The notes below the pieces were generated by a model. That model was not told the DNA's origin and did not search any database. It saw nothing but the letters and a program-made list of their open reading frames with translations. The position numbers were made by a program, and so were the translations under genes. From NCBI GenBank assembly GCA_015522385.1, contig WAMJ01000038.1:1-18118 (forward strand): a stretch of 18,118 nucleotides of DNA. Direction: 5' to 3'. The stretch is from Candidatus Heimdallarchaeota archaeon. Lineage in GTDB: Archaea; Asgardarchaeota; Heimdallarchaeia; Heimdallarchaeales; Kariarchaeaceae. Numbering within the stretch: position 1 is the stretch's first letter; every line of letters starts with the position of its first letter. This document shows, piece after piece, positions 7,260 to 14,012 of this stretch.

Positions 7260-8399
7260 TTAGACCTTACCAGTTGCGACTAGATTGAAGTAGAACGGTT
7301 TGAAGATCTGCTTAAACCACCACCAGTGCCTAGCAGGTTTACCTGGCTTAGGTGGGTGCTCGTAGTTGAAGTCGATGAAGAGCGATTTCCCGAACTCGGT
7401 CAGGAAGAAACACTGCACATGACCATCATACTTGTCGACCTTGCCGTTATTGACGATCTTGTTGTAGATGTTCTTTGCGATGATGGGTGCCTCATAGTGA
7501 GCGGTTGATCCAGCCTTGGAAGTGGGGATATCTGTAGTGTCACCAAGAGCCCACATGTTTTCCTGACCCTTGACCTCAAGTGTCTGTTTATCCGTCGGTA
7601 CCCAGCCTGCTCCCTCGGCGATGCCTGACTCAACTATATATGGTTGTGCCGCATGAGGGGGAACTAGGATGAGCAAGTCATAGTCATCATCCGATCCCTC
7701 AAGGCTATAGATGACCTTCTCCTCCGTGTCAACATCCTCGACATTGAAGTAGGTCTCCAGCTCAATGTCCTTCTTCTCGAAGAGTGGTTGGACAACAGTG
7801 TTGACCGTCTCAATGCTGAATGCCCTGTTCAATGGAGAGCAGAACTTGATGTCTACCTTGTCCCTCATCTTCTTCTTCCTGAAGTAATCATCGAGGAGGA
7901 ATGCAGCTTCGAGGGGGGCAGGTGGACACCTGTAAGGAAGATCACCAATGGCGATAAGAATCTTCCCACCTTTGAACTCGGTGATGGCATTGTACAGCTT
8001 CTCTGCACCCTCAGGGGTATAGAACTGATGAATTGAGTCATCCCACCAGTCGACTCTCTCGGGAGCAATCCGAGCGCCAGTAGCTAGAACCACGTAGTCA
8101 TATTCAAGAGTCTCGTTATTGTCTAGGTAAATGATCTTATTCTCTGTGTCGATCCTAATTACTCCTGCCATCACCTTCTTAACGCCCTTAGGCACGAGTT
8201 TTCGAGCATCTTTCATGATGTTCTCAGTCTTGTCCCTGTTGAACATGGTGAAGAGGAACCCGGGTTGGTAGACATGCTTGAAGGTCTTATCCACGATCGT
8301 CAGCTCAAATGGCTGCTTGGTCTTCTTCAGCTTTTTCCAGAGCTTGTTGGTGACGATTGTACCACCGGTTCCAGCCCCCAGAACTACTATCTTGTTCAT
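7260..8399 (-). CDS. Sulfide:quinone oxidoreductase-like FAD flavoprotein
   Basis: This 379-residue protein has the two-dinucleotide-domain fold: VVLGAGTGG (5-13) for FAD, LATGAR (105-110), and the second FAD contact ALGDTTDIPTSKAGSTAHYEA (284-304). RCPPAPLE (157-164) carries the cysteine and the proline-rich turn typical of SQR and related flavocytochrome c sulfide dehydrogenases, with Cys158. Cys330 (VQCFFLTEFG) lies where SQR has its second redox cysteine, so a persulfide route is possible. The C-terminus HWWWFKQIFKPFYFNLV (358-374) is aromatic and amphipathic, fitting monotopic membrane contact near quinone. It is the last gene of the TusA/DsrE operon, 6 bases after tusA, with GGAG upstream. 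It could oxidise sulfide or a protein persulfide, giving sulfur to DsrE/TusA carriers, or run the reverse. Direction is not known. Confidence 0.85.
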   Translation of the reverse strand: MNKIVVLGAGTGGTIVTNKLWKKLKKTKQPFELTIVDKTFKHVYQPGFLFTMFNRDKTENIMKDARKLVPKGVKKVMAGVIRIDTENKIIYLDNNETLEYDYVVLATGARIAPERVDWWDDSIHQFYTPEGAEKLYNAITEFKGGKILIAIGDLPYRCPPAPLEAAFLLDDYFRKKKMRDKVDIKFCSPLNRAFSIETVNTVVQPLFEKKDIELETYFNVEDVDTEEKVIYSLEGSDDDYDLLILVPPHAAQPYIVESGIAEGAGWVPTDKQTLEVKGQENMWALGDTTDIPTSKAGSTAHYEAPIIAKNIYNKIVNNGKVDKYDGHVQCFFLTEFGKSLFIDFNYEHPPKPGKPARHWWWFKQIFKPFYFNLVATGKV

Positions 8400-8405
8400 T
8401 GCACA

Positions 8406-8675
8406 TCACTCCTTGTTCCTTCGTCGGCGCTTCTTCTTCTCTCCGACCTTGATCCTATAGCTCTTTACCTTATCGTCAACGTCAACCACTTCGAGAAGCT
8501 CGTGACCGGCTTTCTCACACCACTTGGGGATCTCTCCGACGGAACCCTTGTCCGAGGAGAGGAGTTCGATTACGGAACCTGTCTCAGCTTCCTTCACTGC
8601 TCTAACCAGCTCCATGAGTGGACCTGGGCAGAAACTTCCTACTGCATCTACTGTCTTTGCTATCTGATATGACAT
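8406..8675 (-). CDS. tusA: TusA-family sulfur carrier with basic tail
   Basis: This 89-residue protein has the SirA/TusA fold signature VDAVGSFCPGPLMEL (9-23), with Cys16 as the sulfur-carrying residue in the CPGP motif. A second cysteine, Cys53, lies in the KWCEKAGHEL segment, whose equivalent in TusA relatives is usually not cysteine-bearing. The C-terminus ends in a strongly basic run, KKKRRRRNKE (80-89), beyond the normal domain end. The start ATG is preceded by GGAGG. It follows the DsrE-like gene by 12 bases and precedes the SQR-like gene by 6, so it is translated from the same message. It likely accepts or delivers persulfide sulfur between DsrE-type proteins and the flavoprotein; this direction is inferred. 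Confidence 0.88.
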   Translation of the reverse strand: MSYQIAKTVDAVGSFCPGPLMELVRAVKEAETGSVIELLSSDKGSVGEIPKWCEKAGHELLEVVDVDDKVKSYRIKVGEKKKRRRRNKE

Positions 8676-8687
8676 TTCTTTTTCCTC

Positions 8688-9101
8688 CTAAATCGTAATG
8701 AAGATGTCTGCCTCTTCTGCGTCTCCAGCAAATTTGGCAACACCTTGGATATCATCAACCACATCCGCGAAGTCCTCCAGCTCCAGGCCGAGAAGGTCTG
8801 CAACAAGTGCACACACCGTGAGCTCGACCTCTCCCAGATCCTTAAGATCGTTGAAGAGCTCCCACCACTTCTGTGTCTTACCAGTGTCAATTGCATCTTG
8901 AAGGGCAGCATTGTACTCTGGGTAGGGCTTCTCGAATTTAATGTGTTTGTCGATCTGATCTTTGCGGAGGGCAAACACAGCATCCTCCATAGCAAAGACC
9001 TTCACCTCTATGTCTGAGGTTACTGCACCAGTAGCGATCATGGCCATGGTGGCGAAGCTTTGGTAACTTCCGTCCTTGAGTAGTATTAGCATCGTCGTCA
9101 T
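8688..9101 (-). CDS. DsrE-family sulfur-transfer protein
   Basis: This 137-residue protein has the Rossmann-like DsrE/DsrF layout. Strand MLILLKD leads a helix, EVKVFAMEDAVFAL (32-45) is the second strand-helix, and VELTVCALVADLLGL (92-106) holds Cys97 at the conserved active position. A C-terminal strand, ADIFITI, closes the fold. DsrE-family proteins carry sulfur on a cysteine and pass it to TusA-like proteins. GGAG lies about 12 bases before the ATG. Another ATG three codons later is possible. It lies 15 bases downstream of the second DsrE-type gene and 12 bases upstream of tusA. It is related to but clearly different from the larger DsrE2-like neighbour. Subfamily within DsrE is not resolved. 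Confidence 0.82.
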   Translation of the reverse strand: MTTMLILLKDGSYQSFATMAMIATGAVTSDIEVKVFAMEDAVFALRKDQIDKHIKFEKPYPEYNAALQDAIDTGKTQKWWELFNDLKDLGEVELTVCALVADLLGLELEDFADVVDDIQGVAKFAGDAEEADIFITI

Positions 9102-9116
9102 TTTTATTTACTCTCC

Positions 9117-9590
9117 TTACATGTACAGTGTTATATCTGCGTCCTGTGCGAATTCAAGGAATGCTGCTGCACCGGCATATTCGAGACCGTCGATGAGGTT
9201 CTCCTTCTTTATTCCCATCACATCGAGAGTCATCTGGCAGGCAATCAGCCTGACGTCAGCCTCTTGGCAGATCTCCAGAAGTTCGGGGACGGATAGTACA
9301 TTCGCCTTCTTCATCCAGCTGTTCATCATTCCTGTAGCCATACCTGTCATACCAGGGAGCATCCCGATAATATTTGGTACAGGGACTGGCATTGCTGGGT
9401 TTCCAACTGATGGGACTTGGAGTTTTCCATTCTTCTTCTTGTTCACGATGTCCAAACCGTAGAACGTGAAGAATATCGCCACCTCCCAACCCATTGCCGC
9501 AGCAGTGGATGCGATGATCAGTGGGGGATATGCCTTGTCTAGTGTGCCGTTTCCAGCGATGATAGCGACTTTCTTGGTGTCTTCACTCAT
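9117..9590 (-). CDS. DsrE2-like sulfur-transfer protein
   Basis: This 157-residue protein matches the DsrE/DsrF/DrsH-like (DsrE2) group. KVAIIAGNGTLDKAY (7-21) is followed by WEVAIFFTFYGL (35-46), a strand-helix typical of that group. A Met/Gly/Pro-rich segment (about 60-92) may contact membrane. LIACQMTLDVMGI (115-127) has Cys118, which aligns with the sulfur-carrying cysteine. Cys108 (LEICQEADVR) is a second conserved-looking cysteine ten residues earlier. These proteins appear beside TusA and rhodanese genes in sulfur oxidisers and many archaea. A strong GGAGG directly follows the upstream tusA stop (about 9599-9603), so the two genes are coupled. It probably exchanges persulfide with that TusA. 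Confidence 0.85.
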   Translation of the reverse strand: MSEDTKKVAIIAGNGTLDKAYPPLIIASTAAAMGWEVAIFFTFYGLDIVNKKKNGKLQVPSVGNPAMPVPVPNIIGMLPGMTGMATGMMNSWMKKANVLSVPELLEICQEADVRLIACQMTLDVMGIKKENLIDGLEYAGAAAFLEFAQDADITLYM

Positions 9591-9603
9591 TTCAATTTCC
9601 TCC

Positions 9604-9837
9604 TTATTTCAGTTTCTTTACGTAGAAGATGTATTTTCCGCTCTCTTCGGCCTCTTCCACGAGTTCTTGTCCCGTGACTCTGGTCCATGCGGGGATATCC
9701 TTCTTGGATCCAGCGTCGGTCGAGATAATTTTCAGTATCTGTCCGACCTCCAAGTTCTTCAGAGCCTTCTTGGATTTCAGGACAGGCAACGGACATGAGA
9801 GTCCGGTTGTGTCAATTACTTCATTTGCTTCAGTCAT
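9604..9837 (-). CDS. tusA: TusA-family sulfur carrier, first gene of the operon
   Basis: This 77-residue protein has the TusA motif DTTGLSCPLPVLKSKKALK (9-27 from this start), with Cys15 in the CPxP motif followed by the usual helix. TDAGSKKDIPAWTRVTGQEL and a final strand complete the fold. TusA proteins hold sulfur as a persulfide and deliver it to partners. A GTG in frame at 9846 would add three residues, but GGTGA sits at the right distance before ATG 9837, which also overlaps that GTG, so I choose the ATG. It heads a five-gene leftward operon with two DsrE-type proteins, a second TusA and an SQR-like flavoprotein. Its sequence differs from the second TusA and lacks the basic tail, so the two copies probably have separate partners. 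Confidence 0.9.
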   Translation of the reverse strand: MTEANEVIDTTGLSCPLPVLKSKKALKNLEVGQILKIISTDAGSKKDIPAWTRVTGQELVEEAEESGKYIFYVKKLK

Positions 9838-9877
9838 TGTGTTCACCTATGTGCTGGGTTTCAAGAGTTGTGCTTTA

Positions 9878-9894
9878 TTCAAGCAATACTTGAA
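9878..9894. promoter_or_regulatory. Palindromic putative operator at the sulfur-operon start
   Basis: TTCAAG and CTTGAA form a perfect inverted repeat with a 5-base centre. It lies about 25 bases downstream of the TATA-like element at 9908-9922 and 41 bases before the tusA ATG, so it overlaps the predicted transcription start. A repressor bound here would block initiation. The regulator is not in the window as far as I can tell. Confidence 0.45.
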
Positions 9895-10088
9895 ACAAAT
9901 CCAAACACTATATAGAATATAGCAATTATCCCTTATAAGGAAATCGGTTGTTTGCACAGAGACTATCAATTTTACACCGAAGATGGATGCATTTATCCGA
10001 ATTATCTAGTTTTGTTTCGGACATATGGAACCATAAAGTCAAATTTCATGCAATGTGGAGCATTTAAGTATCAGTTTTATTCGTTAAC

Positions 10089-10114
10089 ACCATTAATCAG
10101 GATAGATTAATGGT
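10089..10114. repeat. Perfect 10-base inverted repeat
   Basis: ACCATTAATC (10089-10098) and GATTAATGGT (10105-10114) are exact reverse complements separated by AGGATA. The arms are AT-rich, which favours a protein-binding site over a terminator, and no T-run follows closely on either strand. It lies between the MFS gene end and the sulfur-operon promoter, about 170 bases upstream of the latter. Confidence 0.6.
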
Positions 10115-10117
10115 TAG

Positions 10118-10146
10118 GATAATATATCATAACACAATATATTATC
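10118..10146. repeat. Perfect 10-base inverted repeat
   Basis: GATAATATAT (10118-10127) and ATATATTATC (10137-10146) are exact reverse complements around a 9-base spacer. It follows the 10089-10114 repeat by three bases, making a pair of unrelated palindromes side by side. Pure A/T chance is a partial explanation because the arms are 90% A+T. Confidence 0.5.
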
Positions 10147-10243
10147 TAATTTCACTATACAGTCAGTAAGAAATTGCTGTAATATCGGGATATAAACACC
10201 CCTACCTATAAAATCATGATTAACGAAAATATACTTACACAAG

Positions 10244-11467
10244 CTATTCCTTTTTACTGAATTTCATGTACAGCGAGTACAGGAGAGAAGGAATGGAAAT
10301 AAAGAGGGTGAGAATGAAAGTACCCTCGGGTATAATTCGGTAAAAGTATGGGGCGATGTAACTGGCAATTGCGGTCCCCAGTATACTCATAGAAGCAGTT
10401 ATTCCGAATATGAATGAGAACTGACTCTTACTCACAACTCTACCAATCCGGGTAATTTCCATGGTAAAGTAGGTTGAGTTCCCAAAGCTCAGGACGAAGA
10501 AACCAAGGATAAAGAAAACAAGACCAAACTTTGACAGAGAAATCAGGATAGTAGCGATGAGCGATATAGTCCAGCCAAGAACACGCATATTGTCGTCCTT
10601 GACGTAGTCGTATAGCTTCCCCACGATTGGAGCCCAGACTATCTGGACGAGGGAACCGGAGCCCGCGATCAGACCCACAAGTGAGAGTTGAAGTCCAATC
10701 ACATTGTACCCGTAGATCGAGTAGACCGAGTCCACTAAACCGTAGATCAGACCAGCAGAGGCAAATAGCACAAACCCTGACCTAATCCCTGGGAGAAATA
10801 TCGCACTTGTCAATTCAGTTGATCGGACCATCTTAACGCCGGTGTAATCAGTCTCTGGCTCGTCATCTGGATAGATCTTCCTGAAAAGACGAGGGATACT
10901 ATTTAGCATGATGACGAAGAGTATGATGTCGGAGAGAATTATAACCAGAGCAACCACAACTATTGTATCAGGAGGGTAATGGTCAAGGATGAAAGCGAAA
11001 AGGAATGGCCCTGAGAAAGAGCCAAGACCCACCATTGCGGACAAAAGTCCATTCTTCAGACCCTTGTCACGGTTGGAGGTTGAGACGATAGCCCTGCCAG
11101 TCATCGCGAAGGTGTTAACACCGAACCGTATTGAGCTGAGCGCGATCATGTAGTAAATGCTCATATCGGTGAAATAGATCAGCAGTAGTGCAAGGATGTA
11201 GATTGTGTACGCCAGAGCAAAAGATCGGATTCTACCGAGTCGGTCAGAAATCAGCCCTGCAGGAAGCCTGCTAATTGCCCCGAAGAAGAAAGCTACACTC
11301 CCAATCTCACCCCACATCTGAACAGCAGCGACATCGGTTAGATTGAACTTCAACTGAAGGTAGAGGGGAAAATTGGAAAAGAATCCCCTGAAGATGAAGA
11401 ATCCCAGAACATACGGGATGAGAACGGGTGACAACTCAAGCACGGACTTACTTCCACTTCCAGACAT
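10244..11467 (-). CDS. Major facilitator superfamily transporter
   Basis: This 407-residue protein has about twelve membrane helices, the usual MFS length. FFFGAISRLPAGLISDRLGRIRSFAL (about 69-94) contains the A-motif between helices 2 and 3 (G-xxx-D-RxGR). A long charged central loop (about 190-215, FRKIYPDDEPETDY) separates the two six-helix halves. The C-half repeats a weaker version, IVWAPIVGKLYDYV. Members move sugars, drugs, amino acids or metabolites with protons; the substrate cannot be told. A TTG at 11476 would add three residues and fits the tattaaatt element (11496-11504) as a leaderless start; I chose the ATG because it is the stronger codon. It is a single gene between the lysine and sulfur operons. 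Confidence 0.85.
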   Translation of the reverse strand: MSGSGSKSVLELSPVLIPYVLGFFIFRGFFSNFPLYLQLKFNLTDVAAVQMWGEIGSVAFFFGAISRLPAGLISDRLGRIRSFALAYTIYILALLLIYFTDMSIYYMIALSSIRFGVNTFAMTGRAIVSTSNRDKGLKNGLLSAMVGLGSFSGPFLFAFILDHYPPDTIVVVALVIILSDIILFVIMLNSIPRLFRKIYPDDEPETDYTGVKMVRSTELTSAIFLPGIRSGFVLFASAGLIYGLVDSVYSIYGYNVIGLQLSLVGLIAGSGSLVQIVWAPIVGKLYDYVKDDNMRVLGWTISLIATILISLSKFGLVFFILGFFVLSFGNSTYFTMEITRIGRVVSKSQFSFIFGITASMSILGTAIASYIAPYFYRIIPEGTFILTLFISIPSLLYSLYMKFSKKE

Positions 11468-11546
11468 ACGATTCAATCCTAGTTGATTCGTTCCAATTTA
11501 ATACCACTCATAGCACCCAATGATTGCTACCAATCCCTCAGGGAGA

Positions 11547-12341
11547 TCAGGGAGAAATACGGGTACAGACCTCACCACTGAGTACCCTCAGTACCGGGGA
11601 TTCGCATCGACCATCACTTATCGCCACATCCTTACATCCACTTTCAATGATCTTCAGGATGGAGAGGAGCTTACGTCCGATTCTCCCCCCCTGTACCATC
11701 ATCCCACGTATTGTGGCAGTATCCATTGAGGGTATTACTGAGAGAGGATCTTCTGGGTTTTGGAGGAAGCCCATTTCTTCAATCAGAAAGATCACCTGAT
11801 CAATTTTCATCTCAGAGGTAAGGAGAGCGACGATGTCATCATTCTCTGAATTTATTGCCCTGCATTCCTCGTCTAATATTGGAACTGTAATTACAGGGAC
11901 GTACCCACTGTGGAGGAGTGTAAAAAGCAACTCCGTATTGATAGAAGTGGGTTTACCAGACATATCCCGCACAATCTTCTTCTTTCCATTGATCATCGCC
12001 CGTATTCCGCGATTCCGCTTACCTTTGATGAGAGCTCCATCCAAGCCAGTAAGCCCGATAGCATTTAGACCATATCGCTGAAAGGTCTCGACTATCCGCT
12101 TGTTCGCCAATCCTGCGTACGACATCATCATCAGTTCAATCAACTCATCCGTTGAGTGTACACTGTCGACACCGCTGACAGATCTAATCCGTGAAACCTT
12201 CACACCAATCTTGGATGCGAGTTCGTCGCGTAACTGATTTCCGCCATGAATGACTATGACGGGTTCATCCAATGTCTTCAGATCCATGGCTATGGCCTCA
12301 ATATTAATTTCCGACCCTCCACCTATCTTTAGAAGGAGCAT
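11547..12341 (-). CDS. lysZ: [LysW]-aminoadipate kinase (LysZ)
   Basis: This 264-residue amino acid kinase phosphorylates the side-chain carboxylate of LysW-bound alpha-aminoadipate (or glutamate in the ornithine branch), the second step on the carrier. KIGGGSEIN (5-13) and IHGGN (32-36) are the phosphate and substrate loops of the ArgB/LysZ family. GLTGLDGALIKGK (about 96-108) followed by MINGKKKIVRDMSGK is the LysZ-type insertion, and NSENDDIVALL (about 163-173) is the ATP-side motif. The typical GTRI end appears as CTRISP. Its ATG directly follows the TAA of the amidotransferase-like gene with no gap, so it is translationally coupled. It is the last gene of the lysW operon. Lysine rather than arginine use is favoured by context, not proved. 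Confidence 0.92.
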   Translation of the reverse strand: MLLLKIGGGSEINIEAIAMDLKTLDEPVIVIHGGNQLRDELASKIGVKVSRIRSVSGVDSVHSTDELIELMMMSYAGLANKRIVETFQRYGLNAIGLTGLDGALIKGKRNRGIRAMINGKKKIVRDMSGKPTSINTELLFTLLHSGYVPVITVPILDEECRAINSENDDIVALLTSEMKIDQVIFLIEEMGFLQNPEDPLSVIPSMDTATIRGMMVQGGRIGRKLLSILKIIESGCKDVAISDGRCESPVLRVLSGEVCTRISP

Positions 12342-12977
12342 TTAGATAACCTCCAATAGATTCTGGTGAATCGGAAATTGCTCCAGATTAGGGATGGGAT
12401 CGGAGGAGATAACCACATCATCAGACCTGAGGTTGTGCATGGTGAAGTAGTCTGGATCTTCTGAGAAGGAAGAATAGACGTAGAATCTTCCCTCGAGTTT
12501 GTCAAGGATTATGAAGTTCATTGCCCTGATGTACTGAACCCTCCTTTCAATTATGGGAACTGCCTTCTTTATCGCCTCTTCGAGATTTCCCCTGTAGAAA
12601 TTGAGGATGAACCTAAAGATCTTCTCGGCACCTATCCTACCAGGAGCTGCAAGCCTGACACCCCGAAGTTCGCCGTTGAAGACGAAACTGAATCGATCTG
12701 TCTCAAAGGGCATATTGTTGGTGATGTCAGGCTCCTCACCGAACGAAGCGGATCTAGCGTGGAGAAGGACGACCTGTGAGTGCCTCAAGAATTTCAGATC
12801 AGATTCCCAAATCGGACGAATCTCATGATGAGACTGCCACCTACCTTGTTGGTAGTAAGTAGCACCCCAACCATCCCCTTGGTACTCCTTACTGTACTTA
12901 CAGGCATTGGAGAACCGATCTAGAAGTATCGCCATGCTATTCCCTCTGGAAAGTCTTGCTGCAAACAATCTGCACAT
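12342..12977 (-). CDS. Class-II (N-terminal Cys) glutamine amidotransferase-like amidohydrolase
   Basis: This 211-residue protein starts Met-Cys-Arg-Leu-Phe, so removal of Met exposes the catalytic N-terminal cysteine of class-II (Ntn) amidotransferases. GDGWGATYY (34-42), LLHARSASFG (71-80, substrate Arg75), and FNGELRG (100-106, oxyanion Asn101-Gly102) follow the YafJ/EgtC-type order, with SSDPI near the end. The length is that of a stand-alone glutaminase with no synthetase domain. By eye, the D of the usual TDTE stretch, which binds the alpha-amino group of free glutamine, reads G (IGAE, 115-118), and the usual HNG is FNG. An in-frame GTG at 12986 is disfavoured: GGTGAGG lies just before this ATG and only this start puts Cys second. 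It sits between lysY and lysZ, 9 bases and 0 bases away. See findings for its possible role on LysW. Confidence 0.85.
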   Translation of the reverse strand: MCRLFAARLSRGNSMAILLDRFSNACKYSKEYQGDGWGATYYQQGRWQSHHEIRPIWESDLKFLRHSQVVLLHARSASFGEEPDITNNMPFETDRFSFVFNGELRGVRLAAPGRIGAEKIFRFILNFYRGNLEEAIKKAVPIIERRVQYIRAMNFIILDKLEGRFYVYSSFSEDPDYFTMHNLRSDDVVISSDPIPNLEQFPIHQNLLEVI

Positions 12978-12986
12978 ATTCCTCAC

Positions 12987-14012
12987 CTAGTATATATAGA
13001 ACCCGGGTGCTTCCAACCCGGTTGTCTCCTCCAACCCCATCATGATGTTCAGTCCCTGAATCGCCTGCCCCGCTGCGCCCTTCATAAGATTGTCAAGAGC
13101 GGAGACGATGACTACCCGATCAGTTCTCTCATCTACCTCGAAACCAATTTGACAAGTGTTTGACCCCATCAGAGTCTTGGGGTCGGGATATCTGAAGTTC
13201 CCATGACGTTCTTTCACGATATCAATAAAGTACTCTCCACCATATGCGTCCCTGTAGATCTTCCAAAGATCCTTGTCAGTCAAGGTCCTCACTGGCTCAA
13301 CCTGTATCGTGACCAAAACACCCCGCACTGTGGGGATAGAAGTTGCAGAAAATCGCGGTTCAGAGTTCAGAGACAATTCTTGAGTTATCTCAGCAAGGTG
13401 CCTGTGTCCCGTGAGTTGGTAACTTCGTAAACTTCGGTCACGTTCCACAAAGCTGCTTGATTCGGTGCTTTGTCTTCCAGCTTCCGACACCCCAACCTTG
13501 GCATCAATTGTGATATTCTCGGTAATGAATCCCCCGTTTATGAGCGGTGCTAAAGGGAGGATGGATGCGGTGGCATTGCACCCTGCACTCGATATGAATC
13601 TTGAGCTCCTCATCTCCTCCCTGTGGAGCTCGGGGATACCGTAAACAAACGAATCCAACATATCTGGAAGAAGATGTGGTTGACCATAGAACTCCCGATA
13701 TGCATCTGCAGAATTTAGCCTGAAGTCAGCGCTGAGATCTACAATCCTGTCCGAGACCTCCAGAAACCTGCTAATGTATCCGAATGACCTGCCGTGTGGA
13801 AGGCAGGACAATATGACATCGGTGCTCCCCAAGTCCTTGGCACTGCTAAATTTCAGATTCATCCTCCTGAGATTTGGGTGCGCGATCTTGACAAACTTAC
13901 CTGCGAGGCGTTCAGATGTGGCAACGATTTCATCCACATCAGGGTGCATAGAAAGGAGACGGAGGAGCTCCCCACCTACATATCCCGAGGCCCCTACAAC
14001 CGTGACCTTCAT
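12987..14012 (-). CDS. lysY: [LysW]-aminoadipate semialdehyde-forming reductase (LysY)
   Basis: This 341-residue ArgC/LysY-family protein reduces LysW-aminoadipyl phosphate with NADPH to the semialdehyde. GASGYVGGELLRLL (7-20) binds NADPH. ISSAGCNATAS (140-150) holds catalytic Cys145, TGHRHLAEI (201-209) supplies the conserved histidines, and SALDNLMKGAAGQAIQ (304-319) is the C-terminal signature. The segment GVSEAGRQSTESSSF (174-188) matches the LysY/ArgC substrate loop. Its ATG overlaps the lysX stop by four bases (ATGA), so the two genes are coupled. The length and all catalytic residues are normal. The enzyme probably works on the LysW-linked substrate made by LysX and LysZ. Confidence 0.94.
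   Translation of the reverse strand: MKVTVVGASGYVGGELLRLLSMHPDVDEIVATSERLAGKFVKIAHPNLRRMNLKFSSAKDLGSTDVILSCLPHGRSFGYISRFLEVSDRIVDLSADFRLNSADAYREFYGQPHLLPDMLDSFVYGIPELHREEMRSSRFISSAGCNATASILPLAPLINGGFITENITIDAKVGVSEAGRQSTESSSFVERDRSLRSYQLTGHRHLAEITQELSLNSEPRFSATSIPTVRGVLVTIQVEPVRTLTDKDLWKIYRDAYGGEYFIDIVKERHGNFRYPDPKTLMGSNTCQIGFEVDERTDRVVIVSALDNLMKGAAGQAIQGLNIMMGLEETTGLEAPGFYIY

Larger units (their letters stand above)
9838..10243. promoter_or_regulatory. Promoter and repeat-rich spacer before the sulfur operon
   Basis: This 406-base AT-rich spacer holds no gene I can support. At its left end lies the promoter of the sulfur operon: ctatatagaatatag (9908-9922), itself a 6-3-6 inverted repeat, is the likely TATA region. 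A perfect 6-5-6 palindrome, TTCAAG-CAATA-CTTGAA (9878-9894), lies about 25 bases downstream, at the expected transcription start. CCTTATAAGG (9931-9940) is another perfect palindrome upstream. Two further inverted repeats lie at 10089-10114 and 10118-10146. The right end is downstream of the MFS gene and shows T-rich runs on the minus strand that could stop transcription. Confidence 0.5.

Noticed and set aside
8265..8672. 135-codon open frame on the plus strand opposite the flavoprotein and tusA genes
   Set aside because: It is antisense to two well-supported genes, has no recognisable domain and arises from codon bias of the real strand.
11534..11544. TCCCT-C-AGGGA palindrome just downstream of lysZ as a terminator
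   Set aside because: The one-base loop cannot form a hairpin of this stem and no T-run follows, so I do not call a terminator.
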